A stretch of 64,000 nt of DNA from JAGWBG01 sp034421095 (GTDB taxonomy: Bacteria; Chloroflexota; Dehalococcoidia; Lucifugimonadales; JAGWBF01): positions 62,001 to 126,000 of the forward strand of contig DAOUKR010000025.1 in the NCBI GenBank assembly GCA_034421095.1, read 5' to 3'. Positions 34,445 through 42,800 of this stretch are shown piece after piece. Both the position numbers and the translations under genes were made by a program. The first letter of the stretch is position 1. Every line of letters starts with the position of its first letter. Below the pieces are notes generated by a model. It worked only from the letters and a program-made list of their open reading frames with translations. It was not told the origin of the DNA and did not search any database.

Positions 34445-35491
34445 ATGCTTACGCAAATAGTGGCAGGTAGAGTCTACGACTTCAGCCATGTGGTAGGCAG
34501 ATGGGGAGAGGGTCTGGGGTTCAGCAACCCGGTGAAAGCCGTGCTCGGCAAGGGTGACGTCGTTTACGTATTGAACCGGGGATATGAAGTTGTCCCTATC
34601 GTCTCCTGGAACCGGTCAGGGAAGTCCGCTCGAGTGAATATGCTCACCATCGGAAGGGTGCCGGGCGACGAAGAACTTGTGGGAGAGTTCAGCAAGTATG
34701 GCGACACCCCCGGACAACTCATTTGGCCCGCCGGAATAGCCCTCGATAGCAGGCAGAACGTGTATGTCACCGATGAATGGATGAACCGGGTCTCCGTTTT
34801 CGACCCGGAAGGCAACTTGCTCTACCTGTGGGGCGAACAAGGAGAGGGCGAGGGACGGTTAAACCGTCCCTCGGGTATCGCCGTAGACGGGGAAGACAAC
34901 CTCCACATAGTGGACACTTTCAACAATCGTGTCCAGAAGTTCACCGGAGAAGGCAAGTACCTGTCCCAATGGGGCATCGCAGGAAGCGGCGAGGGACAGT
35001 TCCAGTCCCCCTGGGGAATAACCATAGACTCCCAGGGGAACGTGTACGTCGCCGACCACAATAACCACAGGGTGCAGAAGTTCACGCCGGACGGAGAATA
35101 CCTGGCCCAGTTTGGCAGCTACGGATCCGGGCGTGGAGAACTGAACCGCCCTTCGGACGTGGCCGTAGACCCGGACGGAGACGTATACGTGTGCGACTGG
35201 GCCAACCACCGAGTACAGGTCTTCGGCCCGGAGGGTCAGTACATTACCAGCTTCATCGGCGATGCTCAGGAGTTATCCAAATGGGCAAAGATGACCGTAG
35301 AAGCAAGCCCGGAAACCATCAAGCGCCGTCGTGAGGTCAGGAGCCTAGAGAGCGAGTGGCGATTTGCTTTCCCTACAGGCGTGACCTTCGACACCGAAAA
35401 GAACCGGCTCATCGTCGTCGAGAGCCAGCGACACAGAATGCAAATATACAACAAAGTACAGGGTTACACGGAGCCTCAGCGTAACTTGTAA
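34445..35491 (+). CDS. NHL-repeat beta-propeller protein
   Basis: A 348-residue protein with repeated NHL blades. The pattern 'RPSGIAVDGEDNLHIVDTFNNRVQKF' occurs in variants at about residues 100, 145, 192 and 238, such as SPWGITIDSQGNVYVADHNNH and RPSDVAVDPDGDVYVCDWANH. Five to six blades are likely. No signal peptide is evident. GGGGGAGG lies 8 bases before ATG 34445, and the gene follows DUF1800 by 16 bp, so co-transcription is likely. NHL propellers bind proteins, peptides or RNA, and some are lyases; the role here is unknown. Confidence 0.88.
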   Translation: MLTQIVAGRVYDFSHVVGRWGEGLGFSNPVKAVLGKGDVVYVLNRGYEVVPIVSWNRSGKSARVNMLTIGRVPGDEELVGEFSKYGDTPGQLIWPAGIALDSRQNVYVTDEWMNRVSVFDPEGNLLYLWGEQGEGEGRLNRPSGIAVDGEDNLHIVDTFNNRVQKFTGEGKYLSQWGIAGSGEGQFQSPWGITIDSQGNVYVADHNNHRVQKFTPDGEYLAQFGSYGSGRGELNRPSDVAVDPDGDVYVCDWANHRVQVFGPEGQYITSFIGDAQELSKWAKMTVEASPETIKRRREVRSLESEWRFAFPTGVTFDTEKNRLIVVESQRHRMQIYNKVQGYTEPQRNL

Positions 35492-35587
35492 TCCGCGCAA
35501 TCACTATCACCTTGAGAAGGGTCGTGCAATGGATTCCAGATTGCGCAGGAAAGATGGGATGGGGCTTCATCGGTTGTTTTCACGTCA

Positions 35588-35908
35588 ATGACAGAGGAGC
35601 AGTACATCCAAATGGCCCGGGAGCATCCGAACATGTTAGGTTCGGAGGTCCCGGTGGAGATTCTCAGGGCCTCTTCCTATGCTGGAGGCGAGCCGACGGA
35701 ATTCTTGAACGAATTCTTCGCCGCCGGATACAAGGAATGGCTCCTGAATAATTACGGACAGCCAATCCAGCAACCGGGAGAGGTAATCAACGCCGCTGTC
35801 ATTTTACTGTGGCTCAAGGCTTGCCGTCTGTACACCAGCAAGCTGCTGGACCGCCCCGACCCTGATTGGGACAAACCTTTCTTTTCCGACGAAGACCTAT
35901 TCGATTGA
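35588..35908 (+). CDS. Hypothetical acidic protein (106 aa)
   Basis: A short acidic protein beginning MTEEQYIQMAREHPNMLG and ending in a run of acidic and aromatic residues (DWDKPFFSDEDLFD). A hydrophobic stretch, VINAAVILLWLKACRL, may be a buried helix. There are no recognisable domains, no ribosome site and no close neighbour. The codon pattern and length suggest it is real. Confidence 0.5.
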   Translation: MTEEQYIQMAREHPNMLGSEVPVEILRASSYAGGEPTEFLNEFFAAGYKEWLLNNYGQPIQQPGEVINAAVILLWLKACRLYTSKLLDRPDPDWDKPFFSDEDLFD

Positions 35909-35951
35909 GAGAAATACGAAACTATACATTCGCCACAGTCGGTATCCCGTC

Positions 35952-35972
35952 ATTCCGGCCTTGAGCCGGAAT
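35952..35972. repeat. Palindromic intergenic repeat (attccggc type)
   Basis: Perfect 8-bp arms, attccggc / gccggaat, with a 5-nt loop, preceded by 'gtc' and followed by 'ccg'. A second small palindrome of ccgg and cctccggcggagg follows to about 36001. Confidence 0.6.
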
Positions 35973-36072
35973 CCGTATCTCCGGCTTCCTCCGGCGGAGG
36001 AAGGGGCGTTGGGAGAACCCTGCATTAGAGAGCTTGTCAAATAGGCCAACAAGGAATTATCATATTAACGCT

Positions 36073-36594
36073 ATGGACGCAAGCAGAGCGAGATACAGAT
36101 TCGGCGCTATATCCAGAGTTGAGCCTGAGGCTATAGGAGTCCCAGGCCAAAGGACATTCAGGCTTATACTGGAATCGGGGCCGGGGTCGGCATCCCTGTG
36201 GCTGGAAAAGGAGCAGCTTTCCCAACTGGCCATCTACATTCAGGAGATTATCTCGTCTATACCAAGCAGCACAGGAAAGGCGGAAAGCGAGGCTCCCGAG
36301 CCACCGTGGGACGGAGGAGTCAACAACTTGGACTTCAAGATTGGCCGGCTAGTCCTCGGACACGACACCTCCAGCAACTGTTTCCTTGTTGTAGTCCACG
36401 ATATAGAAGAAACGGATGAAAACTCCCCCACGTTGAGTTGCTGGCTCACTTTGAGCCAGGGCGAGGAACTGGCAAAGGAAGCGCTGAAAGTCTGCGCGGC
36501 CGGAAGGCCCGTCTGCTACCTCTGCAAGCAACCTATCAACCCCGATGGACACATGTGTGTCCGGGCAAACGGGCACGCTCCCTTTCAAGGCTGA
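36073..36594 (+). CDS. DUF3090 family protein (TIGR03847)
   Basis: A 173-residue protein. The N-terminal part (DASRARYRFGAISRVEPEAIGVPGQRTFRLIL) and the C-terminal Cys cluster CYLCKQPINPDGHMC followed by NGH match the DUF3090/TIGR03847 family, in which the Cys and His residues look like a zinc site. ATG 36073 gives the canonical start; the earlier TTG 36034 adds 13 residues. The family is common in Actinobacteria and found in Chloroflexi, and is usually encoded next to a SCO1664-family gene, as here. Function unknown. Confidence 0.85.
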   Translation: MDASRARYRFGAISRVEPEAIGVPGQRTFRLILESGPGSASLWLEKEQLSQLAIYIQEIISSIPSSTGKAESEAPEPPWDGGVNNLDFKIGRLVLGHDTSSNCFLVVVHDIEETDENSPTLSCWLTLSQGEELAKEALKVCAAGRPVCYLCKQPINPDGHMCVRANGHAPFQG

Positions 36595-36621
36595 GGCTGA
36601 CCACACAGGTTCGCAACGCCC

Positions 36622-37326
36622 ATGCTCTCGCAGCAAGAAACTCTCAAGCTACTCCGGCGTGGACAAATCACCGACCTCCAGTTGTCCCGGCTGGGTTCTA
36701 ACTACACTTTTCTGGTCAAGGTCTGTGACGGCCCCAGCCAGTGTAGAGCCGTGTACAAACCCAAGGAGGGGGAGATACCCCTTTGGGATTTCCCCAGTGG
36801 AACCCTCTACAAGCGGGAGTACGCCGCCTACCTCTTCAGCCAAATTCTGGGGTGGGACTTTATACCCCTGACTATCATAAGGGACGGGCCGTACGGTGTA
36901 GGCTCCCTACAGCTTTTTGTGGAGCACGACCCGCGCATCAACTACTTCTCAATTCGAGAATCAGAAGAGGAAAGCGACGCCTTGAGAGTTATCGCGTGTT
37001 TCGACCTGGCGGCCAACAACACGGACCGCAAAGCCTCCCACTGCATCCGGGGAGAGGATGGGAAGATATGGGGCATAGACCACGGCCTAACCTTCCACTC
37101 TGTGGTCAAGGTGAGGACAACAATCTGGGACTTCGCCGGTGAACCTATCCCGGACTCCCTTCTCAACGACCTTGCAGCCTGCCAGGAGAAGCTTAAAAAC
37201 CCCACGGGGAAGATTCGGGAGTTGGTCCGCCTCCTGTTCAAGGAAGAGGTGGCCTCACTGGACCAGAGGATAGGTTGGCTGCTTGACCTTCGCGAATACC
37301 CCGGTCTGGGACGCCGCCGCAGGTAG
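36622..37326 (+). CDS. SCO1664 family protein (PI3/4-kinase-like, TIGR03843)
   Basis: A 234-residue protein. SNYTFLVKVCDGPSQCRAVYKPKEGEIPLWDFPSGTLYKREYAAYLFS is the characteristic opening, with Lys in the VYKP strand as a likely nucleotide-binding residue. Later DLAANNTDRKASHCI and IWGIDHGLTFH give an N/D-H-G-type catalytic loop and metal-binding region reminiscent of PI3/PI4 kinases and the HipA-like fold. It follows the DUF3090 gene by 27 bp. In many genomes a phosphatase/phosphomutase-like third gene completes the cluster, but none is seen here. Confidence 0.85.
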   Translation: MLSQQETLKLLRRGQITDLQLSRLGSNYTFLVKVCDGPSQCRAVYKPKEGEIPLWDFPSGTLYKREYAAYLFSQILGWDFIPLTIIRDGPYGVGSLQLFVEHDPRINYFSIRESEEESDALRVIACFDLAANNTDRKASHCIRGEDGKIWGIDHGLTFHSVVKVRTTIWDFAGEPIPDSLLNDLAACQEKLKNPTGKIRELVRLLFKEEVASLDQRIGWLLDLREYPGLGRRRR

Positions 37327-37405
37327 CTCCTCAAAGGTCTCGTTGGCCAGGGAATCGAGGGGCTTGTCTCTTAGGGAAATCCATGATTTCCCCGCATCAG
37401 TTAAT

Positions 37406-37629
37406 CTACAGGTTGACAAACTCGGTCGGCGTTAATTCAGCCTGTCGCAATATGCTACGCAGAGTGCCAACGGTCACTTCACTATGTTTTGGTACAATAA
37501 CAAGGAGGCTACGACCCTCACGTTCTTCGTCAGCTTAACATGACTACCCCGCTGGGAGGTGAACCTGAATTGCGCATGGAGCAATTTGCGTACCACATCA
37601 CGGTATGACAAGGGTCTAAGTCGTGGCAA
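37406..37629 (-). pseudogene. hicA: Frameshifted HicA mRNA-interferase toxin
   Basis: The segment reads PRLRPLSYRDVVRKL, then SQRGSHVKL, from a TTG start at 37629 that overlaps the end of hicB by 14 bp. After about residue 35 the frame must slip by -1 to continue EREGRSLLVIVPKH, then GTLRSILRQAELTPTEF. The RGSH and the GTLRSILRQAGLT-like motifs are diagnostic of HicA and lie in different frames. The 224-bp length is one short of a multiple of three, as expected for a single-base deletion. Either the toxin is dead or this is a sequencing error. Confidence 0.75.
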
Positions 37630-37864
37630 CTTCTATCTCAACATGATGAATCTGTGACTCAGTGTGGGTTGATTCTTCTTGGCATCCAGGATGATAATAC
37701 TCCGCTGGGGATGGGGACGGCTCGAAGTATAACTCCAATGCTTCGCGTAGGTTACTCAAGGCTTGTTCCTGAGACCTTCCTTGACTGGCCACTTCGACTT
37801 CTAGCGCCTGTGCTACATACCAGTCTCCTTCTCTCCAGACACGTGCCTCAAATACTTGCCTCAT
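37616..37864 (-). CDS. hicB: HicB-like antitoxin
   Basis: An 82-residue protein with the HicB fold: FEARVWREGDWYVAQALEVEVASQGRSQEQALSNLREALELYFE is the partly degraded RNase-H-like HicB core. There is no C-terminal DNA-binding domain, as in short HicB proteins. ATG 37864 follows GTGGAGAGGGAACC. The gene order hicB-hicA is reversed compared with the classical order but common. HicB neutralises HicA, but its toxin is frameshifted here. Confidence 0.8.
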   Translation of the reverse strand: MRQVFEARVWREGDWYVAQALEVEVASQGRSQEQALSNLREALELYFEPSPSPAEYYHPGCQEESTHTESQIHHVEIEVATT

Positions 37865-38120
37865 GGTTCCCTCTCCACCTTGGTGTGCTATGCTCTTTGC
37901 AGCCCTAACAACCGGGACTTTTTAGCATCAAATTTCTACGACCCTCGAGCCTATAGTTGACAGGTCAGGGGAATTGTAGCACAACCTTTCTGGAGTGTGC
38001 TATTCTCAACCAAGAACACGCTATTGTGACAATACGCGACACTTATTATTAAGGTATGATCACCAAGACAGGTTCTGCACTCGCATCGTAAAGCTATCAG
38101 TTCAGTGAGGAATTCAAAGC

Positions 38121-39104
38121 ATGAATTGTCCAACCTGTGGATCCGAAAACCCGCCCGAAGCCGGATACTGCGCTAATTGTGGCGTCCCATTATCCGACTC
38201 CGGCGGACTGCCAGAAGCCGGGGAGCCTGTGGTCTATTGCACCAGATGCGGGGCGGAGAACGCCCACTGGGCGACGTCCTGCGCAAGCTGCGGCGAGCCT
38301 TTGCAAGCCCTACAGGCAGAAAGGGGCGTCACATCACGGGCGTCAGATAGTGATGCCCACCCGTACTACCCATCTTCAGGGTATCCACCCACAACGGGCC
38401 TTCTTATACCCAGGAATCTGGACGGCCTGCTGGGGGAAACATTCAGGGCATATCGAGAAAACTTCTGGAACTTCTATCTCATTGCGCTAGTCTCCCAGAT
38501 TCCATCACTCATCGGAGAAATAGTCCCGATGCCACTGGCGGTATCCATACTGTTCTTCATAGCCGGCGTTGTGATGTCAATCCTTGCGGCGGGAGCGATG
38601 GTCTACGCTGTGGCATACCAATACCTGGGAAGGAAGACTACTGTCGGCCAGTGCTACATGAGGGCTTGGAACAGGGTGCTGTCCTTGCTGGGCAGTACCA
38701 TAGTTTTCATCATAGTCTCCATTATCCTTATACCGACTATCATTGGGTTCTTTTACATCCTGGTGCGATGGTTTTTCTACACTGAGGCCATAATGATAGA
38801 GGGCAGGAGGGGCCTATGGGAGCCGCTGGGCCGTAGTTATGGGCTGGTGAGGGGAAGCTGGTGGCGTGTTTTCGGAATTGGCGTGGTCTTCGTTGTACTG
38901 CTTATACTGGCAAGTCTGGTCGCCAGCATACCCGGGTCCATCGTCTCGGAATTCAATTTCATTGCGGGGACTATTTTGGTCTCCGTCTTTGCCAGTGTCG
39001 TGACACCGATGCTTCCCATAGGCGGCGCGATGGTCTATCTCGACCTGCGCATAAGGAATGAGACCTACACACTGAGGGCGATGGCATCGGAAGTGGACGG
39101 TTAG
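38121..39104 (+). CDS. Membrane protein with two N-terminal zinc ribbons
   Basis: A 327-residue protein. Two CxxC...CxxC zinc ribbons occur, CPTCGSENPPEAGYCANC at residue 3 and CTRCGAENAHWATSCASC at about 40. After a linker, six hydrophobic segments from about residue 118 to 310 form an integral membrane domain resembling glycerophosphoryl-diester-phosphodiesterase membrane-domain and DUF4013-like proteins. PRNLDGLLGETFRAYRENFWNFYLIALV and EAIMIEGRRGLWEPLGRSYGLVRGSWW are the most similar parts. GAGGA lies before ATG 38121. Function unknown. Confidence 0.8.
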   Translation: MNCPTCGSENPPEAGYCANCGVPLSDSGGLPEAGEPVVYCTRCGAENAHWATSCASCGEPLQALQAERGVTSRASDSDAHPYYPSSGYPPTTGLLIPRNLDGLLGETFRAYRENFWNFYLIALVSQIPSLIGEIVPMPLAVSILFFIAGVVMSILAAGAMVYAVAYQYLGRKTTVGQCYMRAWNRVLSLLGSTIVFIIVSIILIPTIIGFFYILVRWFFYTEAIMIEGRRGLWEPLGRSYGLVRGSWWRVFGIGVVFVVLLILASLVASIPGSIVSEFNFIAGTILVSVFASVVTPMLPIGGAMVYLDLRIRNETYTLRAMASEVDG

Positions 39105-39165
39105 CTTAGGGACCAGACGCACTTGGGAAACACCCTCTAAAGCCCGCTTGCATCGGGCAGGGAGG

Positions 39166-39687
39166 TCATCCCTCGCGGCCTTGCAACTCCTCAGGGTGAT
39201 CGCGTCGGGTTGGAGAGTCCTGCTCGGATGATGAGTCCCTCTCCGGTGGAGCTTGCGGGGGTTCGCCGCGGTCGCCACGGTAAGAGTCCAGGGCCACTTG
39301 GAACTGGCTTTGAAACTCTTCGGCGTCCCGGGGCTGTATGAACAGCATCCGACCGCCCTCAAGACGCACCCGCAGCCTACTGCCAATGGGTAGGCTGAGT
39401 AGCTCTACCTGCTCAATCCTCTGAAAAAGCACGTGACGCACTCGCGGCTTGCCATAGTAGATAATCAGCCGGTCGCTGAAAACCGCATACTGGGATGGGG
39501 TTGTGAGCCAACTGAAGGCTGCTACAATCAGGCCTACCACCAGAAGCGGGAGGGCGGAAAGGGCACCAATTACGGCCACCACTATGGCCAGAATCAAGGT
39601 GAAGTTCATGGACGAGCTGTGTCTGTCCCAATGCTGTGGTTGTTCAGGTTGCTGCAGTGGTTGTTCAGGTTGCTGTTGCATGGACAT
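39166..39687 (-). CDS. Membrane-anchored PH-like domain protein
   Basis: A 173-residue protein. It starts with a Gln/Pro-rich tail (about 1-22), then two adjacent hydrophobic helices (about 28-60). A beta-rich segment follows, YAVFSDRLIIYYGKPRVRHVLFQRIEQVELLSLPIGSRLRVRLEGGRMLFIQPRDAEEFQSQF, which resembles the bacterial PH (bPH_2/YdbT-like) fold. The C-terminus is charged and disordered. Convergent with the zinc-ribbon membrane gene. No functional prediction. Confidence 0.68.
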   Translation of the reverse strand: MSMQQQPEQPLQQPEQPQHWDRHSSSMNFTLILAIVVAVIGALSALPLLVVGLIVAAFSWLTTPSQYAVFSDRLIIYYGKPRVRHVLFQRIEQVELLSLPIGSRLRVRLEGGRMLFIQPRDAEEFQSQFQVALDSYRGDRGEPPQAPPERDSSSEQDSPTRRDHPEELQGREG

Positions 39688-39800
39688 ATTTTAGCACACA
39701 TCCTCCCACATTAGTACACCCTGGCATGGGATAATCTCAGTATCTTAAGGGTTATCTCTATGTTAGAGTAGTGGTATCTACAAAAGGAAAGGAGCTCTTC

Positions 39801-40706
39801 ATGAAAGTCGGCTTTATAGGCCTTGGTAGAATGGGTATGCCTATGTCCCAACGCCTGCTCAAGTCCGGTTTTCACCTCACCGTGCATAACCGCAGCCGTG
39901 GCAAGGTGGAGGAGATGGTCAGTCTGGGTGCCCGGCAAGCCTCTTCACCCGCGGAGGTCACGACTGCCTCGGACATCGTTCTCACCTGCCTGCCCGATGT
40001 TCAAACAGTGGAGAATGTATTCCTTGGAGACGGCGGGGTAGTCCCGTCGTCGCGACCCGGTCAGATTCTTGTAGACCACAGTACCGTGGCCCCTTCCACT
40101 TCTCTCAAAATTGCCGAGGCGGCAGAGTCCAGAGGGGCCGCCTTCCTCGACGCTCCCATAAGCGGCGGCGTGGAGAGGGCCGCCGACGGTACTCTTACCA
40201 TCATGGTCGGCGGCAATCAGGCCGCCCTTGAGAAGTCCCGCCCGGTATTCGAGGCGTTCGGAGCTAACATACGTTACGTGGGACCTACCGGCTCAGGCAG
40301 CGTGGTCAAGCTGATAAACCAGCTGCTGGTGGCCATCCACTCCCAGGCTGCGGCCGAGGCCATGCTGATTGGAGTCAAAGCCGGGGCGGACCCGGAGACA
40401 ATTATGGAGATACTGGGCACAAGCTGGGGGACTAGCTTCATGCTCTCTCGAAACGGTCCCACAATGGTTGGGCGGGACTTCGAAAACGCCCGGGCGCCGC
40501 TGAGGCTGATTGCCAAGGACATGGGCCTGATACATGAGTATGCCAGGGGAATCGGGGTGCCTACTCCAGCCGGAGACCGCGCCCTGGAGATGGTCCAGGA
40601 AGCCATCAATAAGGGTATGGGTGAGTTGGACGTCTCCTGTCTGGTCTTACCCTTAGAGGAAAGGGCCGGGGTGAGGATATCCAGGATGGGGGGTGAGGGT
40701 ATATGA
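39801..40706 (+). CDS. NAD(P)-dependent 3-hydroxyisobutyrate dehydrogenase-type oxidoreductase
   Basis: A 301-residue beta-hydroxyacid dehydrogenase. The Rossmann motif is KVGFIGLGRMGMPMSQRLLKSG and the substrate-binding segment is LDAPISGGVERAADGTLTIMVGG. The catalytic Lys lies in GSGSVVKLINQLLVA. The C-terminal helical domain ends in MGELDVSCL. ATG 39801 follows AAAGGAG and starts two residues before the Rossmann strand, so the extended frame from 39771 is rejected. The exact substrate (3-hydroxyisobutyrate, tartronate semialdehyde or a related acid) is open. The 3' end is 21 bp from the convergent DUF4392 gene. Confidence 0.9.
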   Translation: MKVGFIGLGRMGMPMSQRLLKSGFHLTVHNRSRGKVEEMVSLGARQASSPAEVTTASDIVLTCLPDVQTVENVFLGDGGVVPSSRPGQILVDHSTVAPSTSLKIAEAAESRGAAFLDAPISGGVERAADGTLTIMVGGNQAALEKSRPVFEAFGANIRYVGPTGSGSVVKLINQLLVAIHSQAAAEAMLIGVKAGADPETIMEILGTSWGTSFMLSRNGPTMVGRDFENARAPLRLIAKDMGLIHEYARGIGVPTPAGDRALEMVQEAINKGMGELDVSCLVLPLEERAGVRISRMGGEGI

Positions 40707-40727
40707 CATTCCCTTCGGCAAATGCGG

Positions 40728-41588
40728 CTATTTGCGGCGTATGCCTTCCTCGATTAGCAGATTATGTAAACTACTTAACGCCTTGCCGTGTTCCTCAATA
40801 CTCATGGCATCAACGGAGTGACGGCTTTCTCCAACCACGCCGTCCACTGCGCCCAGCTTGACCATATGTCGTATTAACGCCCCCTCCTCCTCCAGACCGG
40901 GCAGGAGGTCCCTACCCGCCAGGCGGGACAGGGCTGCTACCAGTCCGTAGCCTCCCCAGTTTGACGTGCTGGATATGACGAGGTGAGTGGTACGCGTGAT
41001 AGCAGGACGATTGGGTAGAGTCGCTACTTGCGGGATGTACGTCGCCAGGTTCCCCATCCCAATCTCGTTGCCGCCATCCCCGATTCCTATCGTCCGGGGG
41101 TGCTGGAGAAACAGATGGTCAACCCTGGCGGTTTGGGGAGAAATGTCTACACCACGCATGTTGAGATACTCGCCGCCTTCCGTAAGCCCACACCTTTCGA
41201 TGGATATGAGCAACGACGGCTGAAGCCGGGACAGCAGTTCCGCGGCGACCTCTTTGCTGAGGTCGTCATCCGCAATAGGAAAGTCAAGCAGTTGGGCCTC
41301 AGTGCCCACGAATGGACTCAGCACAGGCAAGGTATAACGGTCGGTAACATAACACACCCGGTAACCCAGGGCTTCCAAAGCTCGTCCCAGAGCCAGCGCC
41401 CCCGGTGGGCCGTCGGTCTCGGGTGCTCCCGCTCTGGATATATAAAAGCCAGTGGCAATCAGGACAGTGCCGAGTGCAGACAGCACGAAACTAGCGGCCC
41501 GATCACAAAAGTCGGCTGGCAAGTAGGGTCTGAGGGCGGCAACCCCACGCTGGTCATTTCCGAGGATGATGTCCTCAATGGTAGGCAT
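40728..41588 (-). CDS. DUF4392 protein (D-glutamate cyclase C-terminal-like)
   Basis: A 286-residue protein with the GIGDGGNEIGMG motif and SNWGGYGLVAALSRLAGRDLLP, both typical of DUF4392. ATGFYISRAGAPETDGPPGALALGRALEALGY is the family's N-terminal Rossmann-like part. In mammals this domain and DUF1445 are fused into D-glutamate cyclase, which interconverts D-glutamate and 5-oxo-D-proline. Here the DUF1445 gene lies 45 bp upstream on the same strand, so the two probably act together. The reaction in bacteria is inferred, not shown. Confidence 0.82.
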   Translation of the reverse strand: MPTIEDIILGNDQRGVAALRPYLPADFCDRAASFVLSALGTVLIATGFYISRAGAPETDGPPGALALGRALEALGYRVCYVTDRYTLPVLSPFVGTEAQLLDFPIADDDLSKEVAAELLSRLQPSLLISIERCGLTEGGEYLNMRGVDISPQTARVDHLFLQHPRTIGIGDGGNEIGMGNLATYIPQVATLPNRPAITRTTHLVISSTSNWGGYGLVAALSRLAGRDLLPGLEEEGALIRHMVKLGAVDGVVGESRHSVDAMSIEEHGKALSSLHNLLIEEGIRRK

Positions 41589-41633
41589 ACTATTCCGAAG
41601 CCTTCGTAAACCTGCCTGCGTCAGTCAGGTGGT

Positions 41634-42428
41634 TCATAATACGGCCAAGTCTTCGTCCCGCCAGTCGGTGATGAACATGTGGCCTGGTGCGTGGGTAATC
41701 ATGAACGGCGGTCTGGACTGGAGGGCAACCGCTTGCGGAGTGACCCCACAAGCCCAGAACACGGGCACTTCTCCCTGTCTTATCTCCGTAGGCTCCCCGT
41801 AGTCCGGGCTAGTTATGTCTTTGATGCCGATAGCCTCAGGGTCGCCAATGTGCACCGGCGCGCCGTGTACCGAAGGGAACCGGGACGTGACCTGTACGGC
41901 ACGGACTACCTGGCTGTGGTGTATAGGGCGCATACTTACCACCATCGGCCCGGAGAAGGACCCCGCCGGCGTCGCGGAAATATTGGTCACGTACATGGAG
42001 ACGTTTTTCCCGGCCTCAAGATGGCGCAGGGGTATCCCGGCGTTCAAAAGGGCCGTCTCAAAGGAGAAGCTGCATCCCAGCAAGAAGGAGACCAAATCAT
42101 CCCGCCATAGCGAGCGAAGGTCTTCTTCCTCGCCGACCATCTCTCCGTCTCTGAAAACCCTGTACTTGGGAAGGTCGGTGCACATATTGGCTCCCGGAGC
42201 CATCAGCCTTGGCTCGGTCTGGCCAGGCTCCAGGACCTCCAGTATGGGGCATGGCTTGGGATTGCGTTGACAGAACAGCATAAAATCAAAAGCCAGCTCT
42301 TTGGGCAGGATTGCCAGGTTCGCCTGTACGTGTCCCGGTGCCAGGCCCGCGGTCACATTTTTCCACTCACCTGACCTGACAAGTGCCCGAATTTCTTGAG
42401 GGTTGTGAGCCAGCGTATTGATGCTCAT
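41634..42428 (-). CDS. DUF1445 family protein (putative hydro-lyase, D-glutamate cyclase N-terminal-like)
   Basis: A 264-residue protein. Recognisable parts are HVQANLAILPKELAFDFMLFCQRNPKPCPILEV, the SFSFETALLNAGIPLRHLE block and the C-terminal VFWACGVTPQAVALQSRPPFMITHAPGHMFITDW, which are hallmarks of the DUF1445 family (annotated as putative hydro-lyase). ATG 42428 is chosen because GGAGG lies 8 bases upstream; the frame is open to a TTG at 42446. It is the first gene of a two-gene minus-strand operon with DUF4392. Confidence 0.85.
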   Translation of the reverse strand: MSINTLAHNPQEIRALVRSGEWKNVTAGLAPGHVQANLAILPKELAFDFMLFCQRNPKPCPILEVLEPGQTEPRLMAPGANMCTDLPKYRVFRDGEMVGEEEDLRSLWRDDLVSFLLGCSFSFETALLNAGIPLRHLEAGKNVSMYVTNISATPAGSFSGPMVVSMRPIHHSQVVRAVQVTSRFPSVHGAPVHIGDPEAIGIKDITSPDYGEPTEIRQGEVPVFWACGVTPQAVALQSRPPFMITHAPGHMFITDWRDEDLAVL

Positions 42429-42539
42429 CTCTATGGCCTCCAGCAATATCTTCTTGCCCTTTTGAAGTCATAATATCGCCCACCGGGAACGCCGTCAATC
42501 CTGATTCTCTCCAGGAGGGAAGCGCAAAACTATACATTG

Positions 42540-42640
42540 AGCCACAGTCTGCGTCCTGTAATTTCGGCAGAGAGCCTACTCTGGCGTAGGCCACAAGCCG
42601 GAATCCAGTCCGCCTCAGGCGGATGAAGAGTCTGGATACT
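42540..42640. repeat. Palindromic repeat relics between DUF1445 and the regulator gene
   Basis: Contains agccggaatcca and the small palindrome tccgcctcaggcgga (42609-42623), the same vocabulary as the other dispersed hairpins. The 350-bp gap around it holds no gene. Confidence 0.4.
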
Positions 42641-42737
42641 AGCTTTCGCCAGTATAACGGGTTGACAGGCCACCCTTTACGCGATTTACTCAGAGTTTCC
42701 TTAATTTGCAGGGTATTGCGAGCTACAGGTCATCCTT

Positions 42738-42746
42738 TGATATACT
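42738..42746 (+). promoter_or_regulatory. Candidate extended -10 promoter of the response regulator
   Basis: TGATATACT is an extended -10 element 55 bp before the GTG. There is no good -35 at standard spacing. Confidence 0.38.
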
Positions 42747-42800
42747 ACACTAGAATCATCCCCGGAATATTCCCGGGACAGCAATGGTCGAGATGCCGCC

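Noticed and set aside
37951..38133. A small minus-strand gene between hicB and the zinc-ribbon gene
   Set aside because: It overlaps the start of a well-supported gene and shows no ribosome site or recognisable motif.
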